DNA of 64,000 nt from Bacillota bacterium (GCA_023413135.1 JAEZQK010000032.1:62001-126000), one strand, 5' to 3'; positions 15,329-22,796 are shown, numbered from the stretch's first letter. Notes: generated by a model from the letters alone, not told the origin. Numbers and translations: made by a program.

Positions 15329-15412
15329 ATGCTTATTCAGCGGGCGTATTACTGGGGCTACCTGTACGCCATCGGCGGTACGGGCTGTTCCCCTTGTGCC
15401 TTCCTTTTATAA
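15329..15412 (+). CDS. Aromatic-amino-acid leader peptide controlling aroF
   Basis: 27-codon ORF with an ACAAGGAGGAAGG ribosome-binding site. The peptide begins MLIQRAYYWGYLYAIGG, so residues 7-13 contain four tyrosines and one tryptophan, a classic stall sequence for an attenuation leader. It lies just downstream of the promoter and upstream of a terminator, with the DAHP synthase gene behind. Codons later in the leader (15385-15391) can pair with the 5' arm of the terminator, giving an antiterminator. Scarcity of Tyr or Trp would therefore raise aroF expression. Confidence 0.88.
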   Translation: MLIQRAYYWGYLYAIGGTGCSPCAFLL

Positions 15413-15432
15413 GGGAAAAGCAAAGGAACATG

Positions 15433-15464
15433 GCGGCCCGGAACAAGTTTCCAGGCCGCTTTTT
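15433..15464 (+). terminator. Attenuator terminator upstream of aroF
   Basis: GCGGCC (15433-15438), GGAA...TTCC inner stem, GGCCGC (15454-15459), then TTTTT. GGAACAAG at 15440-15447 can alternatively pair with CTGTTCC at 15385-15391 inside the leader ORF. Confidence 0.88.
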
Positions 15465-15496
15465 ATATGTAGTATGGTATGAAAGGGGAACCGCAA

Positions 15497-16510
15497 ATGA
15501 TTATTATCTTGAAACGGGAAGCACAGCAGGAGAAGGTACAAAATCTCATCAAGGACATTGAGAGCCTCGGCATCCAGATCCACTACAGCGCCGGCACCCA
15601 GGCCACCATCCTGGGCCTGATCGGGGATGTATCCAGGGTGGATGTCAGCCACCTGAAAGCAAACGAAGTGGTGGAGGATGTCCGCCGGGTCACCGAGCCG
15701 TACAAGGCGGCCAACCGCAGGTTCCATCCGCTGGACACGCTTGTCCGTGTGGGGGACAGGACCATTGGGGAAGGACATTTCACCGTGATCGCGGGACCTT
15801 GCTCCGTGGAAAGCGTGCAGCAGCTAAAGCTGGTGGCGGATTCGGTGAAGGATAGCGGTGCATCCTTTTTGCGGGGCGGCGCATTCAAACCCCGCACTTC
15901 GCCCTATTCCTTCCAGGGACTGGAAAACGAGGGCTTGCGGCTTTTATTGGAAGCCAAAAGGCAGACCGGACTGCCCATTGTGACGGAGATCATGGGCGAG
16001 GACCAGCTGGAGGATTTTGCGGAGGTAGACGTTTTGCAGGTGGGCGCCAGGAACATGCAGAACTTTAAATTATTGAAGGCGCTTGGCCGCACCAAAAAGC
16101 CGGTGCTGCTAAAGCGAGGGCTCTCCGCTACCATTGAGGAGTTTTTGATGAGCGCAGAGTATATCCTGGCGGGGGGCAACCCCAACGTGATCCTCTGCGA
16201 ACGGGGCATACGCACCTTTGAAACCATGCTGCGCAACAATCTGGATATATCCGCCGTGCCGCTGTTAAAACGCTACAGCCACCTGCCGGTGATTATCGAT
16301 CCCAGCCATGCCGCGGGCATTGCCTGGATGGTGGAACCGCTGGCCAAGGCTGCCGTTGCTGCGGGGGCGGATGGGCTGATGATCGAGGTGCATCCCAACC
16401 CCAAAGCGGCGCTGTCGGATGGCGCCCAATCGCTGGACTGTGAAGCCTTCCGCAAGGTGATGGATCAGGTAAAACGCCGGGCGGACTTTGAAGGAAAGCA
16501 AATGGGCTGA
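15497..16510 (+). CDS. aroF: 3-deoxy-7-phosphoheptulonate (DAHP) synthase, AroF/type I-beta
   Basis: 337-aa enzyme for the first step of the shikimate pathway (PEP plus erythrose-4-phosphate to DAHP). Residues 1-70 form the ferredoxin-like ACT-type regulatory domain of the AroG-Q/AroF beta subfamily. The barrel follows with VIAGPCSVES, GGAFKPRTSPYSFQG, QVGARNMQN, KRGLSATIEEFL, CERGIRTFE, IIDPSHAAG and IEVHPNP, all typical catalytic or metal-binding elements. ATG 15497 has AAAGGGG. Expression is probably set by the Tyr/Trp leader attenuator. The next gene starts 41 bp downstream. Confidence 0.96.
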   Translation: MIIILKREAQQEKVQNLIKDIESLGIQIHYSAGTQATILGLIGDVSRVDVSHLKANEVVEDVRRVTEPYKAANRRFHPLDTLVRVGDRTIGEGHFTVIAGPCSVESVQQLKLVADSVKDSGASFLRGGAFKPRTSPYSFQGLENEGLRLLLEAKRQTGLPIVTEIMGEDQLEDFAEVDVLQVGARNMQNFKLLKALGRTKKPVLLKRGLSATIEEFLMSAEYILAGGNPNVILCERGIRTFETMLRNNLDISAVPLLKRYSHLPVIIDPSHAAGIAWMVEPLAKAAVAAGADGLMIEVHPNPKAALSDGAQSLDCEAFRKVMDQVKRRADFEGKQMG

Positions 16511-16551
16511 GTGTGCGAAAGCTCGCCCTTTAAGGAAAAGGAGAAGCCAAT

Positions 16552-17379
16552 ATGGGACGGGAGATTGCAAAGCGGGTAGCGGAGGCGCTGATGCAAGTGC
16601 CTGGCGTGCAGGCGGTGGTGCTGGGCGGCTCCCATTGCACAGGAACCGCCACAGAATTTTCCGACCTGGACATCGGCGTGTATTATGGCGAAGGTCTTGA
16701 TAGCCAGCGGATGGATAAGGTCCTGACCTCATTGGATGATACACGCCGGGAGAACCTTTTAAACAAGCCCGGTGAATGGGGAAAATGGATCAACGGCGGC
16801 GCGTGGCTCACGGTGGACGGGCTGAAAGCGGATATCCTGCTTAGGGATACGGCGAAGGTGACAAAGGTCATTGATGATTGCCAGAAGGGCCTGGTGACGG
16901 TGGATTTTCAGGCCGGCCATCCCTTCGGTTTTGTGAACGCCATTTACATGGGCGAGGTGAAGTATTGCCTGCCGCTTTATGACCCGCAGCATGTGATGGC
17001 GGATTTGAAACACCGGGCGGAGCCGGTTTCGAAGGCTTATCGCGATGCCGCCTCCAAGTGGTTTTTGTGGGAAGCGGAGTTTTCCATCATGACGGGGCGG
17101 TCCAGCATTCTAAAAAAGGACATCGTATACGCTTCCGGTACTTTGTTTAAGGGCATCCTATGTTTAGCGCAGGCTTTGTTCGCGGCCAATGGGGAAATTC
17201 TTCTCAACGAAAAAGGTGCAGTGAAGCGCCTGAGCCGGTCTTCCTTTTGCCCGCCTGGCTTTGCCCAGGGAGTGGAAGTGGCGTTGATGGGCCTTGACAA
17301 AAACAACCTCGGGCCCGGCTTTGACCTGCTGGAGGAAAAATGCCGTGAGGTATCAAAACTCCTGAATGGAAATGAGTGA
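16552..17379 (+). CDS. Nucleotidyltransferase domain protein (DNA polymerase beta-like fold)
   Basis: 275-aa protein. The N-terminal region GVQAVVLGGSHCTGTATEFSD, followed by LDIGVYY, gives the GGS...SDxD signature, and the third acidic ligand is in LKADILL at about residue 90. This is the arrangement of antibiotic- and protein-modifying nucleotidyltransferases. The C-terminal half is helical. Substrate unknown; KNTase/ANT-like or AMP-transferring roles are possible. It lies 41 bp after aroF and 6 bp before a TGT-like gene, which is itself followed by an RmtB-like methyltransferase, so cotranscription is likely. Confidence 0.8.
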   Translation: MGREIAKRVAEALMQVPGVQAVVLGGSHCTGTATEFSDLDIGVYYGEGLDSQRMDKVLTSLDDTRRENLLNKPGEWGKWINGGAWLTVDGLKADILLRDTAKVTKVIDDCQKGLVTVDFQAGHPFGFVNAIYMGEVKYCLPLYDPQHVMADLKHRAEPVSKAYRDAASKWFLWEAEFSIMTGRSSILKKDIVYASGTLFKGILCLAQALFAANGEILLNEKGAVKRLSRSSFCPPGFAQGVEVALMGLDKNNLGPGFDLLEEKCREVSKLLNGNE

Positions 17380-17385
17380 TCAAAC

Positions 17386-18486
17386 GTGACGCGTATAGTT
17401 TTGCCCCATGGGGATGTACACTTGCCCGCCTTCTTTCCGGATGGAACACAGGGCGTGGTTCGCTGCGTCGATTCCGTGGATGTACAGGGATGCGGCGTTC
17501 CAGGTATTGTGATGAACGCCTATCATCTGCTCTCTGCGCCCGGGGTATCCGTCCTTAAGGCCGCAGGCGGTCTTCACGGCTTTACCGGCTGGAAAAGGCC
17601 CATATTGACCGACTCCGGCGGATTTCAGGTATTTTCCCTCATACAGGAAAACCCCAAGTATGGCGTGATCCGCAAGAATGAGATTGTATTCTACCCGGAG
17701 AATTCCGATAAGAAGATCATCTTCACCCCGGAAAAATGCATCCAGTCCCAGTTCGCTTACGGTTCGGACATCATGATGTGCCTGGATTACTGCACCCGCC
17801 CAGACGATACCGACGAGGTCAATGAGACGGCGGTGGATATTACCATCGACTGGGCACTCCGGTGCAAGGAGGAATACCTGCGCCAGCTGAAGTCAAGAAA
17901 GCTGAAGGATGAATGCAGGCCGCTATTGTTTGCTATTATCCAGGGTGGAGGCAGCAAAAGCCTACGCCAAAAGTGCGCCGGCGCGCTCAAGGAGATCGGC
18001 TTTGACGGCTACGGCTATGGCGGGTGGCCCCTTGACAAGGAAGGGCGTCTGGTGGAGGATATTCTGCGCTACACGGCGGAACAGATGCCGGACAGCACCC
18101 CCAAGTATGCCATGGGGGTGGGCAAGCCCGAAGGGATCGTGGCCTGCCGCGATATGGGCTACAATTTGTTCGACTGCGTCATACCCACCAGGGAGGCACG
18201 GCACAACCGGCTGTACGTATTTGGGGCAGAATCGGAAGCGGATATAGATGTTCACGCGCCCGGCTTTTATGGGTACCATTACATCATGGATGACAAGTAT
18301 ATGAAGGATATGCGGCCCGTATCGGAAGCTTGTGACTGCCACCTGTGCAGAAACTATTCCAGGGCCTATTTGCGGCATCTGTACAAAGTGGGGGACTCCC
18401 TGGGCTACCGGCTGGCAACCATTCACAATCTGCGGTTTTATACGATGCTGATGGATAAGCTGAGGACACCCGGACATGGAGCGTGA
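17386..18486 (+). CDS. tRNA-guanine transglycosylase-like protein (divergent Tgt paralogue)
   Basis: 366-aa TIM-barrel protein of the TGT family, which exchanges guanine for a 7-deazaguanine base in tRNA. Kept are the catalytic-side LTDSGGFQVFSL (Asp near residue 76), DCVIPTREARH with the second Asp, and the zinc site C-D-C-x2-C with the downstream His in IHNLRF. Changed is the base-recognition loop: typical bacterial Tgt has GGLAVGE, whereas here the corresponding stretch reads YGYGGWPLDKEGRL. This suggests a different base or a non-preQ1 (queuine-type) specificity. Start is a GTG with a weak ribosome-binding site. It overlaps the methyltransferase gene by 11 bp. Confidence 0.8.
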   Translation: MTRIVLPHGDVHLPAFFPDGTQGVVRCVDSVDVQGCGVPGIVMNAYHLLSAPGVSVLKAAGGLHGFTGWKRPILTDSGGFQVFSLIQENPKYGVIRKNEIVFYPENSDKKIIFTPEKCIQSQFAYGSDIMMCLDYCTRPDDTDEVNETAVDITIDWALRCKEEYLRQLKSRKLKDECRPLLFAIIQGGGSKSLRQKCAGALKEIGFDGYGYGGWPLDKEGRLVEDILRYTAEQMPDSTPKYAMGVGKPEGIVACRDMGYNLFDCVIPTREARHNRLYVFGAESEADIDVHAPGFYGYHYIMDDKYMKDMRPVSEACDCHLCRNYSRAYLRHLYKVGDSLGYRLATIHNLRFYTMLMDKLRTPGHGA

Positions 18487-19270
18487 AGCGGCGGAACTGG
18501 CTTTGTTGATCAAAGCTTCCTCCAAGCATACCCATATATCCGACGAAATTGTGCTGCGTATTTGCTTGGAATATTTGCCTAGATACAAAAATCGCAAAGA
18601 AGCCTTAAAGGCAGTCAAAAAGCAGCTACATATTATTCATGGGGCCTTTTTTCCGGAGAAGTGCCATGCAAAGGCACTGGAATTGATAGGGGACAGCCGG
18701 TATACGGACCAGGATTTGAGCCTAAAGCTGATGGAGCTGCATCCCTCCACCAAGGAAAGGCTGCCGTCGCTTCAAGCGTTCTATGAGCTATTGACGCCCT
18801 ATCTAAGGAATGCAAAGACGGTACTGGATATCGGCTGCGGGTTTCATCCCTGCGCTTTTCCCTTTATGGGCCTAAAAAGCGATGTGCTATACCGGGCGGG
18901 GGATATCGATTATGGGACGATGGAGGTTGTGCAGGCGTTTTTTCAAAGGCTTTCCGTTGCCTGCGATGCCCGCATTCTGGATGCGGCGGACAAAGCGCCC
19001 GAGGATGAAGCGGATGTGGTTTTTTTGTTCAAGCTTGTCCCGGTATTGGAACAGCAGAAGAAGGGGCTGGCTTACCGGCTGATCCAGAGCATGCGGGCAA
19101 AAACGATTGTCGTCACCTTCCCGATAAAGAGCCTTTCAGGCCGGGAGAAGGATATGGAGCAGTTTTACAGCGGCCAGTTCGAGCAAAACCTTCCTGTGGG
19201 ATTTACCATCTTAAGGAAAGAGATTGTGGGAACGGAGCTTGTTTATATTGTTTCCCCAAAGGCAACCTAA
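18476..19270 (+). CDS. RmtB/ArmA-family 16S rRNA (guanine1405-N7)-methyltransferase homologue
   Basis: 264 aa, close to the length of acquired 16S rRNA methyltransferases. An N-terminal helical region (about residues 1-100) corresponds to the ribosome-docking domain of the family. HPSTKERL (89-96) matches the conserved H-x-STKERL. SAM motif I is VLDIGCGFHPCA (from 116). FLFKLVPVLEQQKKG and VVTFPIKSLSGREKDME match the family's F-K-L-x-P-x-LE and SFP-x-RSLGGRGKGME motifs, and VGTELVYIV ends the domain. The family confers high-level resistance to 4,6-disubstituted aminoglycosides by methylating G1405. Whether this homologue does so, or has a native role, cannot be told here. Confidence 0.85.
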   Translation: MEREAAELALLIKASSKHTHISDEIVLRICLEYLPRYKNRKEALKAVKKQLHIIHGAFFPEKCHAKALELIGDSRYTDQDLSLKLMELHPSTKERLPSLQAFYELLTPYLRNAKTVLDIGCGFHPCAFPFMGLKSDVLYRAGDIDYGTMEVVQAFFQRLSVACDARILDAADKAPEDEADVVFLFKLVPVLEQQKKGLAYRLIQSMRAKTIVVTFPIKSLSGREKDMEQFYSGQFEQNLPVGFTILRKEIVGTELVYIVSPKAT

Positions 19271-19273
19271 TGC

Positions 19274-19303
19274 TTGACAAAAGTCGCTTTTTCCGTGCAT
19301 ACT
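19274..19303 (+). promoter_or_regulatory. Promoter of the ECF S component/kinase pair
   Basis: TTGACA (19274-19279), 18-bp spacer, CATACT (19298-19303), starting just after the methyltransferase stop. The transcript would have a leader of about 125 nt before the ECF gene. Confidence 0.65.
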
Positions 19304-19315
19304 ATCATTGATCAG

Positions 19316-19400
19316 CCTGGCAGAAGCCAGGCGCGGTTCCCGGCGGAATCCTTTAATATATATGTGCCATGAAGGGACATGCTTCCAGAAGGAGGCGGAC
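19316..19400 (+). promoter_or_regulatory. Structured 5' leader of unknown class
   Basis: The leader contains a perfect CCTGGC-AGAA-GCCAGG hairpin (19316-19331) followed by a second potential CATG-aaggga-CATG stem-loop and a GGAGG run. ECF S-component genes are often behind riboswitches, but I could not match this leader to TPP, FMN, THF, cobalamin, preQ1 or T-box consensus elements. Confidence 0.3.
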
Positions 19401-19433
19401 TTTCATTGCATTTTTATTTTGGGAGGAAAAGAA

Positions 19434-20000
19434 ATGAACCGGGTGGAATTGCGTCAAATGGTGCTGGCTGCCATTTTATCGGCATTGGCGGTTGTTTTGT
19501 CCAGGGTGTTTCATGCACTGGGAGGATTTAAGGCAGGCGCTATCTTTTTGCCCATGCATATTCCCGTGCTGCTGTGCGGCTTTTTGTGCGGATGGAAGTA
19601 CGGCATGTTGTGCGGCTTGCTCACTCCCATGATCGCGATGCTGGTGTCCGGCATGCCCAGCGGAAATACACTTGTCTCCATGGAGTTTGAACTGGCAGCC
19701 TATGGCGCCGCGGCCGGGGCGTTGTCGGGTGTCCGTTGGCTTGAAAGTGAAGAAAAGGAAAACGGGTTTGCAAAAATATTCCGTGTGGTATTCTTCCTGA
19801 TTCTGGCGATGCTCATCGGGCGGGCGGTGTACGGCGCAGTAAACGCCATCATCCTGTCCAGGGGAGACAGCCCCTTTACTTGGACGGCGTTCATCTCCGG
19901 TGCGTTTATAGACGCTTTGCCGGGCATTTTGATCCAGCTTGTGCTGATCCCTGCCCTTGTGATGCTTGCAAAGAAAGGGAAGTACCTGAAAGGCGCGTAA
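19434..20000 (+). CDS. ECF transporter S component
   Basis: 188-aa membrane protein with six predicted helices. The N terminus (ELRQMVLAAILSALAVVLSRV) and the loop FLPMHIPVLLCGFLCGWKYG followed by LLTPMIAMLVSGMP are characteristic of ECF S components of the PF12822 type. It would bind a small nutrient and use a shared EcfA/EcfT module, which is not encoded here. The downstream P-loop kinase overlaps closely (4-bp gap), so the imported compound is probably a nucleoside-like or vitamin-like molecule that is phosphorylated on entry. A TGT-like gene lies just upstream. Confidence 0.82.
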   Translation: MNRVELRQMVLAAILSALAVVLSRVFHALGGFKAGAIFLPMHIPVLLCGFLCGWKYGMLCGLLTPMIAMLVSGMPSGNTLVSMEFELAAYGAAAGALSGVRWLESEEKENGFAKIFRVVFFLILAMLIGRAVYGAVNAIILSRGDSPFTWTAFISGAFIDALPGILIQLVLIPALVMLAKKGKYLKGA

Positions 20001-20004
20001 TGCA

Positions 20005-20601
20005 ATGCGGGACATTCTTAAAGGAGCGGAGACGGAAAAATTCCTGCCCCTGCTTCTTCACCTGGATCAGCGGCTGATGAAAAAGACCCCGCTTACCATT
20101 GCCATCGACGGTCCCAGCGGCGCGGGGAAAAGCACCTTGGCATCGTGGCTGCAAAAGGTGTATGGCGATTGCGAAGTCTTCCATATGGATGATTTTTTCC
20201 TGCCCCAGGAAAAGAAAACGGAGGATAGGCTGAACACACCCGGCGGCAATGTAGATTGGGAACGGGTCCGGGATGAAGTGCTTCTGCCTATAAAGCAGGG
20301 GAGGACCTTTGCCTATCAGCCGTACGACTGCGGTACAGGCGTACTTTCGAAACCTGTTCAGGCCACACCCCGGATGCTGAACATTGTGGAAGGTGTGTAC
20401 AGCCATCATCCGGCGCTGAGGGAAGCGTATGATCTTACCGTCTTCCTGTCCATTGGCAAACAGGAGCAATCCGATAGGATCCTTCAAAGAAACGGCAAGC
20501 GGATGCACAAGCGGTTTCTGGAGGAATGGATCCCGCTGGAGGATTTATTTTTCCGGGAGATGAACATTCCTGCAAAGGCCGACCTGACACTTATGGCATA
20601 A
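20005..20601 (+). CDS. Uridine kinase-like P-loop kinase
   Basis: 198-aa kinase. Walker A is IDGPSGAGKSTLA at about residue 34, followed by EVFHMDDFFLPQ, the substrate-side aspartate pair of uridine/pantothenate-type kinases, then NVDWERVRDEVL and NIVEGVYSHHPAL as the Walker B-like segment. The C-terminal ERILQRNGKRM-like lid (here DRILQRNGKRMHKRF) is present. It is coupled to an ECF S component, implying trapping of the imported substrate as its phosphate. A queuosine kinase (QueK)-type role is possible given the upstream TGT-like gene, but the primary sequence does not prove it. Confidence 0.8.
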   Translation: MRDILKGAETEKFLPLLLHLDQRLMKKTPLTIAIDGPSGAGKSTLASWLQKVYGDCEVFHMDDFFLPQEKKTEDRLNTPGGNVDWERVRDEVLLPIKQGRTFAYQPYDCGTGVLSKPVQATPRMLNIVEGVYSHHPALREAYDLTVFLSIGKQEQSDRILQRNGKRMHKRFLEEWIPLEDLFFREMNIPAKADLTLMA

Positions 20602-20602
20602 A

Positions 20603-20639
20603 AAATCGTCCGGCGCATATACCTGCGCCGGGCGATTTA
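20603..20639. terminator. Bidirectional intrinsic terminator
   Basis: AAATCGTCCGGCGCA with GCGCCGGGCGATTT, located between convergent genes; A-run and T-run flank it. Confidence 0.85.
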
Positions 20640-20963
20640 TTAACGATCTTGTGTTTTGATCTCCTGCCAGACCAGCGGTTGCTTATACGCCTGGTCCATC
20701 CGCTTATGCACCGCGTCGTACTGGTCATGCCTCGGAGATTGCGGCGGGGAGTTGAATATGGGCATCTGCCCGAATGGGATGGTGCCGGCCCGTCCATTGG
20801 CTGAGGGATCAGCCCTGCCGGAGGCAGCGGGAGGGTCTTTGGCGGGGACGGCGGTCATGTATGGCAGCAATTGACTGTGCAAGGAGAGCCACCGGGTGTT
20901 TTGATTACCCAGTGTCATGGCGGCAAAAGGGGATACCTGGCTAGCGGGCTTTTGAGCAGCCAC
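20640..20963 (-). CDS. Hypothetical protein, Pro/Gln-rich
   Basis: 107-aa protein of unrecognised family, starting at GTG 20963 behind a perfect AAGGAGG (7 nt spacing); the longer ATG reading at 20981 would consume that site. No signal peptide or membrane segment. It has a proline-rich disordered middle (PAKDPPAASGRADPSANG) and a C-terminal helix (HDQYDAVHKRMDQAYKQPLVWQEIK). Its upstream region is shared with the divergent MATE gene. Coding status rests on the ribosome-binding site and an isolated transcription unit. Confidence 0.55.
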   Translation of the reverse strand: MAAQKPASQVSPFAAMTLGNQNTRWLSLHSQLLPYMTAVPAKDPPAASGRADPSANGRAGTIPFGQMPIFNSPPQSPRHDQYDAVHKRMDQAYKQPLVWQEIKTQDR

Positions 20964-21056
20964 GTGAATAACCTCCTTCATGGGTTTGGTCTAATTCTAC
21001 CTATGCCGCACATAAGAAAAAAGTGAAACACCATTTTGTTTCTTTTTCGACAAGGG

Positions 21057-21084
21057 TTGCCAGAAGGGGATACCGTGCTATAAT
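21057..21084 (+). promoter_or_regulatory. Promoter of the MATE exporter gene
   Basis: TTGCCA (21057-21062), 16-bp spacer, TATAAT (21079-21084), 45 bp before the start codon. Confidence 0.65.
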
Positions 21085-21128
21085 AGGCATATGCCTTTTT
21101 TATATTATGTTAGAATGGGGAAAGATCG

Positions 21129-22571
21129 TTGTTAGCATTGGTAGAACGGTTTTATGGCGTCAAGCATATGGTAAAGCCAAGTCTGAGAGTAGGCGAATTG
21201 CCGCCAACCGGGCAAGCGTACCGGGATGTGATCCACATTGCCATACCTGCGGTAGCGGAAATGGTGCTGATGGCCCTTATCGGGGCGATGGACACGGCCA
21301 TGGTTGGCGTATTGGGAGCGGAAGCCATTTCTGCAGTAGGATTGCCTGGCCAGCCAAGAATGATCATGCTGGCTATTTTCTTTGCATTGAATATTGGCGT
21401 AACTGCCGTTGTGGCAAGGCGCAAGGGTGAAGACCGGCAGGAGGATGCAAACCGTACGCTGCGCAACGCGCTGGTGATGATCGGGCTTTTGTCCGTGGTG
21501 ATCATGGCCGTAAGCCTGAATCAGGCGGAAAACATGATCCGTTTGGCATCGGGAGATGTGGACCCCGCCGATCTTGCAAATGTAAAGGTATTCAATGATG
21601 CCATTACCTATTTCAAGTGGATGGCCTACGCGCTGCCCATCAACGCCGTGACGCTGTGCATAAGCGCTGCCCAACGCGGTATCGGCAGGACAAGGACCAC
21701 CATGGTGGTGAACATTACAAGCAATCTGGTTAATGTGATATGCAACTATTTGCTGATTGCAGGCAATCTTGGTTTTCCAAGGCTTGGCGTGGAAGGCGCG
21801 GCCATCGCCACATTTATCGGGTTTTGCGTAGGGCTGGTGCTGTCGGTGTGCTCCGTCACGCTGAAAAGGTTCCGGGGATTTTTGTACCTGCGCCTTCGGG
21901 AGAATTGGCGGCTGGACAAGGCGACACTCAGGGACATCAGCCGGGTCGGCGGCAATGCCATGCTGGAGCAGATCTGCCTGCGCATAGGTTTCCTGCTCTA
22001 CGCACGCTTGATTTATGAGGCGCTGCACGACCCGGTGGCCTTTGCCAGCCATCAGATCGGCATGCAGTTTTTAAACATCAGCTTCACCTTTGGCGACGGC
22101 ATCGGCATTGCCGGCACATCTTTGGTAGGGCAGATGCTGGGAAAGCAAAGGCCCGACCTGAGCATGGTCTATGGAAAGGTGAGCCAGCGCATGGCCCTTA
22201 CCGTTTCCCTAGGACTTCTTATGATCTTTATTCCTTTCCGCCATATCCTGGTGCTCCCCTTTGCCAGCGAGCCTACAGTGCTTGCGCTTGCCGCCCAGGT
22301 GATGATTTTGGTGGGTATCTTCCAGCCCTTCCAAACCAGCTCGGTGGTGATCAGCGGATGTTTGCGGGGGGCGGGGGATACCCGGTATGTGGCTGTGGTG
22401 ATGATGCTGTGCGTTACGCTCATTCGCCCCGTTTTGGCCTGGACGGCGCTGTTCCCCCTGCAGCTGGGACTGCTGGGTGCCTGGTCTGCCAGCCTGATTG
22501 ACATGATGATCAGGCTCACGTTCGTGTATGTGCGCTTCACCCGGGGGAAATGGATGTATATTCGGGTGTAA
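21129..22571 (+). CDS. MATE family efflux transporter
   Basis: 480-aa inner-membrane exporter with twelve predicted helices in two homologous halves. The first half starts VIHIAIPAVAEMVLMALIGAMDTAMVG, the usual MATE N-bundle helix 1-2 with the Asp; the second half starts ISRVGGNAMLEQICLRIGFLL. Family elements such as GLPGQPRM and LGVEGAAIATFIGF are present. It would use Na+ or H+ to extrude drugs or metabolites. The TTG at 21129 has GGGGAAAG upstream; an ATG at 21168 is an alternative. The last codons are part of an imperfect direct repeat continued in the downstream intergenic region. Confidence 0.92.
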   Translation: MLALVERFYGVKHMVKPSLRVGELPPTGQAYRDVIHIAIPAVAEMVLMALIGAMDTAMVGVLGAEAISAVGLPGQPRMIMLAIFFALNIGVTAVVARRKGEDRQEDANRTLRNALVMIGLLSVVIMAVSLNQAENMIRLASGDVDPADLANVKVFNDAITYFKWMAYALPINAVTLCISAAQRGIGRTRTTMVVNITSNLVNVICNYLLIAGNLGFPRLGVEGAAIATFIGFCVGLVLSVCSVTLKRFRGFLYLRLRENWRLDKATLRDISRVGGNAMLEQICLRIGFLLYARLIYEALHDPVAFASHQIGMQFLNISFTFGDGIGIAGTSLVGQMLGKQRPDLSMVYGKVSQRMALTVSLGLLMIFIPFRHILVLPFASEPTVLALAAQVMILVGIFQPFQTSSVVISGCLRGAGDTRYVAVVMMLCVTLIRPVLAWTALFPLQLGLLGAWSASLIDMMIRLTFVYVRFTRGKWMYIRV

Positions 22572-22749
22572 GTCTATGCTGCCGCAGCACGGGATTTCGC
22601 GTCTGCGGACGCGACCAGGGCTTTCCGGTCGCCCTGGACCTTCGGATTTCACCCAGGGGAAAGTGATGTACATCCGGGTATGATTCTGATACTGCCGCAT
22701 GAAGGCATGAATCTGGGTGAAATGAGTGTACTTTCGGGTGCAATGACGG
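22534..22749 (+). repeat. Imperfect direct repeats copying the 3' end of the MATE gene
   Basis: The end of the MATE gene (TTCACCCGGGGGAAATGGATG, then TATTCGGGTG and TGCTGCCGCAG, from 22534) recurs at about 22647-22700 as TTTCACCCAGGGGAAAGTGATG with CATCCGGGTATG and ACTGCCGCATG, and a third shorter copy (CTGGGTGAAATGAGTGTAC, then TTTCGGGTG) lies at about 22712-22740. The two longer copies are 113 bp apart and flank the hairpin-rich repeat at 22591-22649. Confidence 0.7.
22591..22649. repeat. Dispersed hairpin repeat, copy 1
   Basis: GGGATTTCGCGTCTGCGGACGCG, then ACCAGGGCTTTCCGGTCGCCCTGG, then CCTTCGG. Two adjacent hairpins. A second copy with compensating changes lies at 26764-26849, 4.2 kb away. 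Confidence 0.8.
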
Positions 22750-22760
22750 TATAAAATATA

Positions 22761-22796
22761 TCCCCTCCGGCTATACTCAAACCGGAGGGGATTTTT
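22761..22796 (+). terminator. Terminator-like hairpin after MATE gene
   Basis: TCCCCTCCGG/CCGGAGGGGA stem followed by five T residues. The 3' arm also contains the GGAGGGG that would serve as ribosome-binding site for the small ORF starting at 22797. Confidence 0.7.

Noticed and set aside
19316..19400. PreQ1 riboswitch upstream of the ECF gene, suggested by the TGT-like neighbour
   Set aside because: The CUAAUAAA-type and pseudoknot elements of the known preQ1 classes were not found.
21132..22052. 306-codon minus-strand ORF inside the MATE gene
   Set aside because: Composition-driven shadow frame; no start signals and no recognisable domain.
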